A stretch of DNA of 12,798 nt from an uncultured Caldilinea sp. (GTDB taxonomy: Bacteria; Chloroflexota; Anaerolineae; Caldilineales; Caldilineaceae). How positions within the stretch are numbered: the stretch's first letter is position 1; each line of letters begins with the position of its first letter. Shown piece after piece: positions 1-12,798 of the stretch. Position numbers and translations under genes: made by a program. The stretch lies in the NCBI GenBank assembly GCA_937928035.1, contig CALFWA010000054.1:1-12798 (forward strand), written 5' to 3'. The notes under the pieces were generated by a model. That model did not search any database and was not told the DNA's origin. It saw only the letters and a program-made list of their open reading frames with translations.

Positions 1-8
1 GAGCCGCG

Positions 9-16
9 CCTCCCTT
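9..16 (-). promoter_or_regulatory. Strong ribosome binding site for a gene beyond the left edge
   Basis: Read on the minus strand just past the def stop codon, the sequence is AAAAAAGGGAGG and then 8 bases to the window edge. AGGGAGG is a near-perfect Shine-Dalgarno sequence, so a start codon is expected at or just outside the edge, making a def-led operon. In many bacteria the gene after def is fmt (methionyl-tRNA formyltransferase). That identity is inference only, because no coding sequence of it is visible. Confidence 0.4.
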
Positions 17-18
17 TT

Positions 19-585
<567 letters not shown>

Positions 586-638
586 TGGTTTCAGACCTTC
601 TATTGATCCTCTGTCCAGGTCCTATCGCTTAAAGAAAA

Positions 639-667
639 ATGGTAGAGGCTTATAAGCTGTTTGTCAA
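639..667 (-). promoter_or_regulatory. Predicted sigma70-type promoter of def
   Basis: On the minus strand a perfect -35 box TTGACA (662-667) is followed after 17 bases by TACCAT (639-644), a 4/6 match to TATAAT. Transcription would start near 632, leaving a leader of about 46 bases before the def ATG. The spacer contains the palindrome CTTATAAG. The -35 match and ideal spacing are visible; activity is inferred. Confidence 0.5.
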
Positions 668-676
668 ACAATCTGT

Positions 677-688
677 CGCATCGATGCG
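677..688. promoter_or_regulatory. 12-bp perfect palindrome in the divergent intergenic region
   Basis: CGCATCGATGCG is an exact palindrome lying 10 bp from the predicted def -35 box and about 150 bp before the start of the Asp-box protein gene. It could be an operator for either gene, or chance. No second copy was noticed nearby. Confidence 0.2.
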
Positions 689-789
689 GATGCTCTAAGC
701 CGCGCGTTACTTTCCTCAGCATTTTGCGTCATCTATAGCGAACATCCCATCAATTCTGTGGATGACGGCGCCGGATTCGCGATCGACCG

Positions 790-809
790 CTGCAGGGGCG
801 CGCCTGCAG
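790..809 (+). promoter_or_regulatory. Leader hairpin before the Asp-box protein gene
   Basis: CTGCAGG (790-796) pairs exactly with CCTGCAG (803-809) around a 6-base loop, GGCGCG. It ends 17 bases before the AGGAGG ribosome binding site, so if transcribed it would sit in the 5' leader. No T-run follows, so it is not a typical intrinsic terminator. A role in translation or mRNA stability is only a suggestion. Confidence 0.3.
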
Positions 810-838
810 ATTTCTCGAATTGTATCAGGAGGTTTTCC

Positions 839-2086
839 ATGCGTTTCTTGTTGCGAACATTCGTGTTGCTGCCTGCGCTGCTGCTGGCATTGGTGGTGAT
901 TCCGTCGGCGGCGTTCTCCGTCGCCCTGGGTGCATCCCCCGGCTCGTTGGACGGATGGCTGGTCGATGGGTCGAGTGACGCCACAGGCTTTCTCGCTTTC
1001 ACCAGTCCACCGCCGGGAACGGTGCCAACGCCGCCGGGAACGGTGCCGACGCCTCGTCCTCCTCAACCTACGCCGCCTGTGCTGACGTTCCTGAAAGATC
1101 AGGCCACGATCTATCCTCACATTATCAAAAAGGTGATCGGTGATCGGCTCAGCCCGACTATCTACGCCTTCACCGAGAACGGGTATCTCTACCGCTCCGA
1201 TCACGACGGACGCCTGTGGTCGTTGGTGACCACTGCTGCGCCGGTGGAGGACTTTCTCATGAGCAGCGCCGACCCTAACGTGTTGTACAGCGGCGCAGGC
1301 GTCGACTGCCGCGATCCTCGCGCGCCGAACCAGCCCTTCTTCCGCTCCACCGACGGCGGCGTCACCTGGCGCGAGCTCCCGACGGCCATCAATCTACGCC
1401 CCTTGCTGATCGACCCCACAGATCCGATGCGTCTCTTTGCAGCGGACTGCAACATGCTGTACCTGAGCATGGATGGCGGACGAAGCTGGCAGGAAAAGCC
1501 GGACAATGCGGCAGGGCAGTTATGGCTTACGCATCGCGTGATCGAGATGGCGGCTGCGGCGCTAATCCAGGAAGACGATGAGGCGGCGCCGACTCCGCAT
1601 TGGCGTCAACTGTACGCCATCGGCGTGGACGGAAGCGGCAACGGCGTCGTCGCTTTCTCCGACGATGAAGGAGAGACCTGGGTGAACCTGGTCGATCCCG
1701 CCACAGCGCTCGAAGCGCCGCGCGCGATCGTCGCCCATCAGATGCAGGCCGGTCTGATCTGGGTGGTGACCGCCCAGGGCGTGTGGACGACGTCGGATTA
1801 CGGCGTCAACTGGACGTTGTATAACCGCGGCCTGCGCGAGTTCACCACCCTCCGCGCACCGGCGCTGAACGCAATCACCTATTCCAATGACGGCGCGCTC
1901 TATCTCGCCACAGCTCGCGGCCTGTACACCAAGCCAGGCGCCGACGCAGCGTGGAAGAAAGTGACCGGAACCTCCTTCGACGGATTGTATCTATCGGGGC
2001 TGCTGCTGACCGAATCGAACCCTTCGCTGCTTTGGGTGAACAGCGCTGAGGATGGCGTCTTTGTCTATCGGCTGGCGAACCGGTGA
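839..2086 (+). CDS. Exported Asp-box (BNR) repeat protein, beta-propeller-like
   Basis: A 415-residue protein with no enzyme assignment. The ATG at 839 is chosen over the upstream in-frame ATG at 758 because AGGAGG at 827-832 lies 6 bases before it and because a signal peptide then starts cleanly (MRFLLRT, hydrophobic 8-29). A flexible Pro/Thr linker spans about 57-80 and contains PPGTVPT twice. Five Asp-box motifs (S/T-x-D-x-G-x-x-W) follow: 120-127, 170-177, 210-217, 274-281 and 318-325. These mark blades of sialidase-, sortilin- or YCF48-like propellers. No sialidase catalytic arginine triad was recognised, so calling it a sialidase would be unsafe; a surface or periplasmic binding or scaffold role is more likely. 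Two cysteines (157, 204) could form a disulfide. The gene stands alone and converges on the ATPase gene. Confidence 0.8.
   Translation: MRFLLRTFVLLPALLLALVVIPSAAFSVALGASPGSLDGWLVDGSSDATGFLAFTSPPPGTVPTPPGTVPTPRPPQPTPPVLTFLKDQATIYPHIIKKVIGDRLSPTIYAFTENGYLYRSDHDGRLWSLVTTAAPVEDFLMSSADPNVLYSGAGVDCRDPRAPNQPFFRSTDGGVTWRELPTAINLRPLLIDPTDPMRLFAADCNMLYLSMDGGRSWQEKPDNAAGQLWLTHRVIEMAAAALIQEDDEAAPTPHWRQLYAIGVDGSGNGVVAFSDDEGETWVNLVDPATALEAPRAIVAHQMQAGLIWVVTAQGVWTTSDYGVNWTLYNRGLREFTTLRAPALNAITYSNDGALYLATARGLYTKPGADAAWKKVTGTSFDGLYLSGLLLTESNPSLLWVNSAEDGVFVYRLANR
1010..1051 (+). repeat. Tandem 21-bp duplication inside the linker
   Basis: Two adjacent 21-bp units, 1010-1030 and 1031-1051, differ at one base (CCAACG versus CCGACG near the end). 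Each encodes PPGTVPT, so the unit is in frame and lengthens the Pro/Thr linker between the signal peptide and the propeller by seven residues. This looks like recent slippage in a length-tolerant spacer. Confidence 0.85.
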
Positions 2087-2198
2087 GCCTCACGCCCGGC
2101 GATGAGGAAGGGCTGGGGTTTCTGAGAGGCAGGGGCCTTCTTAGCATCTATTTTCTAAGGGAGCCTCATGGTTTTCGACAAAATCATCCGACGTTCAA

Positions 2199-2227
2199 CG
2201 CAGGTGCGGCTCTCAGCCGCACCTGCG
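2199..2227. terminator. 13-bp perfect hairpin between convergent genes
   Basis: CGCAGGTGCGGCT (2199-2211) is exactly complementary to AGCCGCACCTGCG (2215-2227), with a 3-base loop. It lies between the end of the Asp-box protein gene (2086) and the end of the ATPase gene (2339), a typical place for a bidirectional terminator. Neither side has a clear T-run, so classical rho-independent termination is uncertain. A dispersed palindromic repeat is the alternative. Confidence 0.45.
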
Positions 2228-2261
2228 CGGCAGACCCTCAGGACTTTAGATGATTCGAGCA

Positions 2262-2284
2262 GGCGCAGCTAGGGAGGCTGCGCC
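2262..2284. repeat. Second hairpin of the convergent intergenic region
   Basis: GGCGCAGC (2262-2269) pairs with GCTGCGCC (2277-2284) across a 7-base loop. It sits 34 bp after the 13-bp hairpin. Nearby, GCCTCATGG (2163-2171) recurs inverted as CCATGAGGC (2284-2292), and GACAAAA (2177-2183) recurs inverted as TTTTGTC (2302-2308). The crowding of inverted repeats suggests a structured or repetitive element of about 145 bp (2163-2308). Confidence 0.4.
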
Positions 2285-2338
2285 CATGAGGCGCCGGAAT
2301 CTTTTGTCCAATTCCGTAAAGCTTCCCGGCAGATAAAA

Positions 2339-4369
<2,031 letters not shown>

Positions 4370-4379
4370 ACAACTTCCT

Positions 4380-4913
4380 CTACTTTGACTGATCGGGTGA
4401 ATTGTAGGTGGAGATGTTTGCCATCATGCGAATCTCTTCGAGACGTTGTAGCCGGCACTCCTCGCAGAATCCGAGCAAGTCGAGCTTAACGGCGACGGTC
4501 TGAAAGCCGGTCTCCTGGCGTACCCGCTCCGTCAATGTGCTTACGCCAGGATCGCCGAAATAGTCGACAATCTTATGACAACGCAAGCAGATCAAGTTGA
4601 CATGAGGCTGCGTGTTGGTTTCGTAGTGGACGTGATCGGAGCCAAAGCTCAATTCGACGATCGCTCCTAACTCTTGCAACGTGTTGAGCGTATTGTAGAC
4701 GGTCGCCCGGCTGATGCCGGGATGCGTCGCCGCCAGCGCCTCATATACCTGATAAGCTGACGGGTGTTGGTCCGTCTGGGCGAGCAAGGCGCAAATGGCT
4801 ATGCGCTGAGGTGTGAGGCGTAAGCCGGCTTTTTTCAACATCTGCAGATAACGACGATACTTTTCTGCAGGAGTGTTTGTTGGGTTTTGGGTGGAGTTCG
4901 GAGTTGTCTGCAT
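4380..4913 (-). CDS. Fur/PerR-family metal-dependent repressor
   Basis: A DNA-binding regulator of 177 residues, probably controlling itself and the adjacent pump. The winged helix (about 20-88) includes the recognition helix GISRATVYNTLNTLQELG at 66-83. Two CxxC pairs, C109/C112 and C150/C153, form the structural zinc site. Aligned by eye to Bacillus subtilis PerR, the regulatory-site residues H37, D85, H91, H93 and D104 correspond to H50, E98, H104, N106 and D117. Glutamate at the D85 position argues against a peroxide sensor and for a metal sensor; asparagine at the H93 position is unusual. Histidines 94 and 96 could also bind metal. The ATG at 4913 has no clear Shine-Dalgarno sequence, and the N-terminus (1-17) is low-complexity Asn/Thr/Pro. 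Family is certain; the choice among Fur, PerR and Zur is open. Confidence 0.92.
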   Translation of the reverse strand: MQTTPNSTQNPTNTPAEKYRRYLQMLKKAGLRLTPQRIAICALLAQTDQHPSAYQVYEALAATHPGISRATVYNTLNTLQELGAIVELSFGSDHVHYETNTQPHVNLICLRCHKIVDYFGDPGVSTLTERVRQETGFQTVAVKLDLLGFCEECRLQRLEEIRMMANISTYNSPDQSK

Positions 4914-4955
4914 CGGATGGTTCGGTTCTTATTTTAGATTCAATCAAATCTTTAT

Positions 4956-4970
4956 TTAGAATCGGTCTAA
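4956..4970. promoter_or_regulatory. Candidate Fur-family operator, 7-1-7 inverted repeat
   Basis: TTAGAATCGGTCTAA has half-sites TTAGAAT and GGTCTAA around a central base, with 5 of 7 positions symmetric, the geometry of Fur/PerR/Zur boxes. It lies 43 bp upstream of the repressor start, in an AT-rich stretch where its promoter must be. A second imperfect inverted repeat, AGATT (4936-4940) and AATCT (4947-4951), lies between it and the gene. The position suits autorepression of the repressor-pump operon. It is about 95 bp from the oxidase promoter, so control of that promoter is less likely. Confidence 0.4.
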
Positions 4971-5064
4971 TTTGAACCCCATTTTAACTCTGGTCGTCTG
5001 TGGCGTCAAGTCAAACAGAACGCAAATGCGTCCCATCGATTCTGTCGGCGACGAGTGAGTTGCT

Positions 5065-5094
5065 TTGACACGTCCGGTCGGCTTTTGTTAAAAT
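5065..5094 (+). promoter_or_regulatory. Strong sigma70-type promoter of the oxidase operon
   Basis: A perfect TTGACA (5065-5070) is separated by 18 bases from TAAAAT (5089-5094), which is preceded by TGT (5086-5088), an extended -10. Transcription should start near 5101, about 50 bases before the first gene. The near-palindrome ACGCA-AA-TGCGT at 5020-5031 lies about 40 bp upstream of the -35 box and could be an activator site. This is the best promoter match in the window. Confidence 0.65.
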
Positions 5095-5120
5095 CGACAC
5101 GCTTTTTGAAGAATAGGCTT

Positions 5121-5133
5121 GCCCATCTTGGGC
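5121..5133 (+). promoter_or_regulatory. Small leader hairpin
   Basis: GCCCA-TCT-TGGGC forms a 5-bp stem with a 3-base loop in the predicted leader, 16 bases before the ATG of the first oxidase-operon gene. That gene has no obvious Shine-Dalgarno sequence, so the hairpin could influence ribosome access. A chance structure is equally possible. Confidence 0.2.
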
Positions 5134-5149
5134 GTTTGATGACTCGAAC

Positions 5150-5512
5150 ATGCGTCAATTGATCGGCCTTGTTGTCACCTTATCATTCCTGTTGGTCACA
5201 ATTGCATGGCTTGCGGCGAGTTATGCCCCGGCGTTGGCAGCGTCCCTGCCCAAAATAGCGTTTGCAACGCCGGCGCTTCAACCTGTCTTGTGGTGGCTGG
5301 CAGTCATCACCCTGGCGCTGTTCCTGATCATCCAGTTGAATCTGTTCTGGACGACAATCTGCTGGTTTCGCTCGTCGAGTCATGCGCCTGTTATGCGAGC
5401 GCTAGTGGCTTTTGAGATTCGCCGCAGTTGGGAGCTATTCTGGACCATCCTTCCCCTGTTGGCGACGCTCGCCCTGTTCTTGTGGATGTTGATTGGGAGC
5501 CCCATCACTTGA
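5150..5512 (+). CDS. Small membrane protein resembling the subunit II membrane hairpin
   Basis: A 120-residue protein with three predicted membrane segments (about 4-27, 47-72, 95-115) and no cysteine cluster or heme motif. Segments 2 and 3 resemble the membrane hairpin of cytochrome c oxidase subunit II: SWELFWTILPLL at 93-104 aligns with TLEVVWTVIPLI at 96-107 of the neighbouring subunit II, and segment 2 has the same WLxxxxxAL start and ends in an arginine before a hydrophilic linker. The CuA domain is wholly absent; the protein stops after segment 3. It is first in the operon, 122 bp before the subunit II gene and behind the strong promoter. It may be an accessory subunit or assembly partner, or the remnant of a duplicated subunit II. 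The ATG at 5150 lacks a clear ribosome binding site. No named family is certain. Confidence 0.75.
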   Translation: MRQLIGLVVTLSFLLVTIAWLAASYAPALAASLPKIAFATPALQPVLWWLAVITLALFLIIQLNLFWTTICWFRSSSHAPVMRALVAFEIRRSWELFWTILPLLATLALFLWMLIGSPIT

Positions 5513-5634
5513 CAATTTGAGGAGACCGGCAGAATAATAGGACTGCCTTGCGCAAACTTTGTACGCCATCTGTCGAGTGTGTTGACACGCCTGCAAAGCG
5601 CTCGAATTGCGTTGAAGATTACAAGAGGGAACAT

Positions 5635-6384
5635 ATGCTAAAATTGCCGCAATCTTCCACCGACCGTAAGCACTTTGTAATTGTTGGGGCTTTGGTCTTC
5701 GTCGCCACGATTGCGTTAGGATTTTTCCTGCTGGCGATTTTGCCGGTCAAGGCGCAATATTCAGTCCAGGCTGAGCCGATTCGATGGTTGTTCCAGTTAC
5801 ATGTCTGGTTGATTGCGTTTCTTTTTGCGCTCGTCGTTGTTTTTATGTTGTATGCGCTGATTGTCTTCCGCAAGCGCAAAGACGACGACTCTGAAGGCGA
5901 ACATTTTGAAGGGAATACAACGCTGGAAGTGGTGTGGACAGTCATTCCCCTGATTCTCGTCATCATCTTCTCCTTCATCGGTTTTCAGACCTTGCGCGAC
6001 GCCACCCGCGGGGGCGATGAGGTGCAGGTGGAAGCAGTTGGCTTTCAGTGGGCCTGGACGTTCAACTATCCCAACGGCGTCGTGAGTCAGGAGATGGTGC
6101 TGCCGGTGAACAAACCAGCTTTGATTTCACTGCGGGCGACGGATGTTATCCACTCGTTCTGGGTGGTAGAGTGGGGCCCCAAGCAGGACCTCGTCCCGGG
6201 CATGACCACACGCATGCACATCACGCCGACGAAGGTAGGGGAATTCAAGGTTCGCTGTGCGGAACTATGCGGTCTTTCCCACTGGAGCATGGTGGCGACA
6301 GTGCGCGTCGTGCCCGAAGAAGAATATATCGCCTGGATGAATCAGAAGCTGGTGGAACAGAATATCCAGACGGCCAGCCGCTAG
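5635..6384 (+). CDS. ctaC: Cytochrome c oxidase subunit II (CuA subunit)
   Basis: Takes electrons from a cytochrome c or copper protein at CuA on the outer face of the membrane and passes them to heme a in subunit I. From the chosen ATG it has 249 residues; GAGGGA lies 4 bases before it, and the alternative TTG at 5548 would add a featureless 29-residue extension. Hydrophobic segments are at 14-36, 53-78 and 97-118, followed by the conserved aromatic stretch FQWAWTFNYP (137-146). CuA ligands are complete: H173, C208, E210, C212, H216 and M219. There is no C-terminal cytochrome c domain (no CxxCH), so this is not a caa3-type fusion and a separate donor is needed. The gene is 37 bp upstream of the subunit I gene. 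Also called coxB. Confidence 0.97.
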   Translation: MLKLPQSSTDRKHFVIVGALVFVATIALGFFLLAILPVKAQYSVQAEPIRWLFQLHVWLIAFLFALVVVFMLYALIVFRKRKDDDSEGEHFEGNTTLEVVWTVIPLILVIIFSFIGFQTLRDATRGGDEVQVEAVGFQWAWTFNYPNGVVSQEMVLPVNKPALISLRATDVIHSFWVVEWGPKQDLVPGMTTRMHITPTKVGEFKVRCAELCGLSHWSMVATVRVVPEEEYIAWMNQKLVEQNIQTASR

Positions 6385-6421
6385 TTTTTGTTGAACATCC
6401 GCAGACAGGGGGAATCAACCT

Positions 6422-8284
<1,863 letters not shown>

Positions 8285-8326
8285 TTCACCGTTGTGTATA
8301 AGAGGATTTAAGAAGGAAACAGCGCT

Positions 8327-8521
8327 ATGTCGAAACAAGGGTACGGCCTTGTGATTCTGATCGGGATTATACTGGCGGTGCTGACGGTCATCGAATATTA
8401 CATGGGTCTCTGGCACTTCGGCGCTGCACTCCTGATGCTCGTTGCAGCACTGAAGGCGATCCTGGTCGTCTACTTCTTCATGCATGTCAGTCGTCTCTGG
8501 AAGACGGAAGAGGAGCACTGA
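8327..8521 (+). CDS. ctaF: Cytochrome c oxidase subunit IV (prokaryotic type)
   Basis: A 64-residue protein with two membrane helices (about 6-24 and 29-51), small even for this family. The second helix ends in LKAILVVYFFMHV (41-53), matching the KAxLVxxFFMH signature of bacterial subunit IV, and the tail is charged (KTEEEH). It stabilises the complex and has no cofactor. AGAAGGA lies 9 bases before the ATG. It sits 42 bp after the subunit I gene and 3 bp before the subunit III gene, the usual place for this subunit. Also called coxD. Confidence 0.88.
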   Translation: MSKQGYGLVILIGIILAVLTVIEYYMGLWHFGAALLMLVAALKAILVVYFFMHVSRLWKTEEEH

Positions 8522-8524
8522 TCT

Positions 8525-9157
8525 ATGACAGCAATTACGACCGGCGTCCACGCTGTCGCCGCTCATCACGAAGCTCACGACGATTACGCCGTCCAGCTGC
8601 GCCGGAATCGCCTGGGACTCTGGCTCTTCTTCATCTCAGAGGCGTTTCTGTTCGGTGGATTATTGGCCACCCGCTTCTACCTCTGGGGCGACACCCGGCC
8701 AGAGCTTGACCAGGCCATCGGCCTGATCGTCACTTCCGTGCTGTTGTTGAGTTCAGTCTCTATGCGTCTGGCGGAGACCGCCATGGAGAAGGGCAATCGG
8801 CAACTTTTTTCGATCTTTATCTTGCTCACGGCCTTCTTGGGCCTGGTCTTCCTGGGCGGCGTCGTAATCTTCGAGTGGGGACTGATTCCGGCGCTCTATC
8901 AGGGGCACCTGACTCCGTGGGGCGACAAATACGGCGCCGTGGTCTTCGCCATGACCGGCATGCACGCTCTTCACGTGGTCTCGGGCATCGTCTTCATCTT
9001 CATCGTCTGGAACCTGGCGCGCAAGGGACACTTCTCGCCGCAGCGGCACTGGGGCGTCGAATCCTGCGCCATCTACTGGCACTACGTTGACGTCGTGTGG
9101 ATTTTCTTCTATCCGGCTCTCTATCTGATCGGCAACGCAGTGCATTTGTCGCATTGA
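8525..9157 (+). CDS. ctaE: Cytochrome c oxidase subunit III
   Basis: A 210-residue membrane subunit without cofactors that binds subunit I, stabilises it during turnover and supports proton uptake. Five membrane segments are predicted (about 31-53, 64-82, 96-116, 138-162, 187-207), the short bacterial form without the first two helices of the seven-helix version. Signatures are FISEAFLFGG (36-45) with the conserved E39, TGMHALHVVSG (144-154) and WHYVDVVWIFFYPALYL (185-201). The N-terminal 20 residues are rich in histidine (H9, H14, H15, H18). The start is 3 bp after the subunit IV stop, and its ribosome binding site must lie within that gene, suggesting coupled translation. Also called coxC. 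Confidence 0.96.
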   Translation: MTAITTGVHAVAAHHEAHDDYAVQLRRNRLGLWLFFISEAFLFGGLLATRFYLWGDTRPELDQAIGLIVTSVLLLSSVSMRLAETAMEKGNRQLFSIFILLTAFLGLVFLGGVVIFEWGLIPALYQGHLTPWGDKYGAVVFAMTGMHALHVVSGIVFIFIVWNLARKGHFSPQRHWGVESCAIYWHYVDVVWIFFYPALYLIGNAVHLSH

Positions 9158-9181
9158 TAACGTTTTTTGTACAGAGACAGG

Positions 9182-9235
<54 letters not shown>

Positions 9236-9257
9236 CTGTCTGTCGAGAGGTCGAGCT

Positions 9258-10168
<911 letters not shown>

Positions 10169-10172
<4 letters not shown>

Positions 10173-10777
10173 GGCGCCCGGATTGTAGCTTGGGACAGGC
10201 GTATCGAATTGCTCTCCTGCTTGTCTTAGTCTGGTCGATAATTGCAATTAGCGTGACGCCGGTGGCTGCGCACGGCGGCGGGACGCCGCAAGTCGTCGAT
10301 GCGCCTGCTGGCCCCTATCGCCTTTTTGCGTGGACCACGCCCGATCCCTGGCGCGCCGGTGAAGTTGCGCACATCACCGTCGCCGTCACCCGAGTGGACG
10401 CCGCCGGTCAGGTCTTTCCAATTGCCGACGCTCAGGTGACGATCCGCCTGACTTCAGAAACGCAGCCGGAGCAGATTTTGAGCTTGTCGGCGCAGCCGAT
10501 GAGCGCCGTTGCAACCGGCTTTTACGAACTCGACCACAAATTTCCAGGCGACGGCCTGTGGCGCATCGAGGTGGAAGCGCGCGGAGTCGAGGGCGTCGGC
10601 GTCGTTGCGTTCACCATGGCGGTCGAGCCGGCCGCCTCCGCTCCATGGCTGCTGTGGGCAGGAGCGACACTGGCGTCGGTTGTCATTGCATTTGGCTTTT
10701 GGCAGGCTGGGCGTCGACGCGCAACGCAGGCGGTCGCTCGCCGCACAGTGCAGCCTTCGTTGCCGTTCAAGGGATAA
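10169..10777 (+). CDS. Exported, membrane-anchored YtkA/FixH-like protein
   Basis: A 202-residue protein with an N-terminal signal segment (about 13-34), an extracytoplasmic beta-rich domain (about 45-152) and a C-terminal membrane helix (about 158-180) followed by a basic tail. The domain has WTTPDPWRAGE (55-65), VTRVDAAGQ (73-81), IADAQVTIRL (85-94) and GFYELDHKFPGDGLWRIEV (117-135), the pattern of YtkA-like and FixH-like Ig-fold domains; this is recognition by style, not a search. Cleavage after V32-A33-A34 would leave H35 at the mature N-terminus (HGGG), as in some copper proteins. The ATG overlaps the ctaG stop and has GGAGG 7 bases before it; the surf1 gene follows after 3 bp. A role in copper delivery to the oxidase is inferred from this position. 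Confidence 0.8.
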
Positions 10778-10780
10778 GGT

Positions 10781-11659
<879 letters not shown>

Positions 11660-11738
11660 GGTCGGCGAGCAGTGAAGTCATTATCGTCCGGCATTCGTCC
11701 GACATCAAAAAATCATCGTACAAAGTGAATTTTTCTGC

Positions 11739-12716
<978 letters not shown>

Positions 12717-12798
12717 GCAGCCGCTGCACCTGGACGGTGATTTTCTCGCTTTTCTTTGGGCGTCACATCTTTGCGGCTCTGCGTTGAATTTACTCTTC

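Noticed and set aside
758..838. Longer N-terminus for the Asp-box protein (start at 758)
   Set aside because: It would put 27 hydrophilic residues before the signal peptide and ignore the perfect AGGAGG placed before the ATG at 839.
2168..2272. Possible 34-codon gene on the plus strand (ATG after TAAGGGAG, ending at TAG)
   Set aside because: It has a good ribosome binding site, but its coding sequence is mostly the two hairpin arms, the product is Arg/Ser-rich without features, and the spacing to the ATG is only 4-5 bases. The inverted repeats explain the sequence better.
5582..5610. Internal promoter before subunit II (TTGACA at 5582-5587)
   Set aside because: The -35 box is perfect, but no acceptable -10 box lies 16-18 bases downstream (AATTGC or GAATTG only).
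5548..5634. Longer subunit II starting at TTG 5548
   Set aside because: The added 29 residues are hydrophilic, contain two cysteines and resemble nothing in the family; the ATG at 5635 has a better start context.
11660..11738. Possible promoter or terminator between surf1 and ctaB
   Set aside because: Repeated CGTCCG and an A-run are present, but no -35/-10 pair with proper spacing and no stem followed by T-run could be found.

Overview
The window looks like a piece of chromosome from an aerobic, fairly G+C-rich bacterium. The protein styles (a def product with a long acidic insert, a YSHPxVY-type oxidase subunit I, a caa3-type CtaG, and an Asp-box secreted protein with a Pro/Thr linker) remind me most of Chloroflexota (Anaerolineae/Caldilineae-like). 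That placement is inference from memory of families and could not be tested by a search. I see no mobile element, CRISPR array, tRNA or rRNA, and most of the content belongs to known families.

Layout. (1) 19-585, minus: peptide deformylase (def), with a good promoter behind it and a strong ribosome binding site past its stop that predicts another gene off the left edge. (2) 839-2086, plus: a secreted beta-propeller-like protein with five Asp-box (BNR) motifs and a Pro/Thr linker containing a 21-bp tandem duplication. (3) 2087-2338: a gene-free stretch between converging genes that carries two strong hairpins. (4) 2339-4913, minus: a two-gene metal-homeostasis unit, a Fur/PerR-family repressor followed after 10 bp by a P1B-4-type metal-exporting ATPase (SPC and HEGST signatures, no N-terminal metal-binding domain). 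An AT-rich 7-1-7 inverted repeat upstream of the regulator is a candidate operator. (5) 5150-12716, plus: a cytochrome c oxidase locus read from a strong sigma70-like promoter at 5065-5094. Its order is a small membrane protein, ctaC/coxB (subunit II), ctaD/coxA (subunit I), ctaF (subunit IV), ctaE/coxC (subunit III), ctaG, a YtkA/FixH-like exported protein, surf1, ctaB.

How the genes work together. Subunits I, II, III and IV form an A-family heme-copper oxygen reductase. Subunit II has a complete CuA site but no fused cytochrome c, so an external donor must deliver electrons. Subunit I lacks the D-channel glutamate and has the tyrosine-serine motif of the A2 type. CtaG and possibly the YtkA-like protein should serve copper insertion, SURF1 heme a insertion, and CtaB makes heme O. 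Heme A synthase (ctaA) is not in the window.

Most worth a second look: the first gene of the oxidase operon, which looks like the membrane hairpin of subunit II without the CuA domain; the two extra N-terminal membrane segments of subunit I; a 15-bp perfect inverted repeat overlapping a perfect TATAAT box between subunit III and ctaG; and the YtkA-like protein whose predicted mature form begins with histidine.
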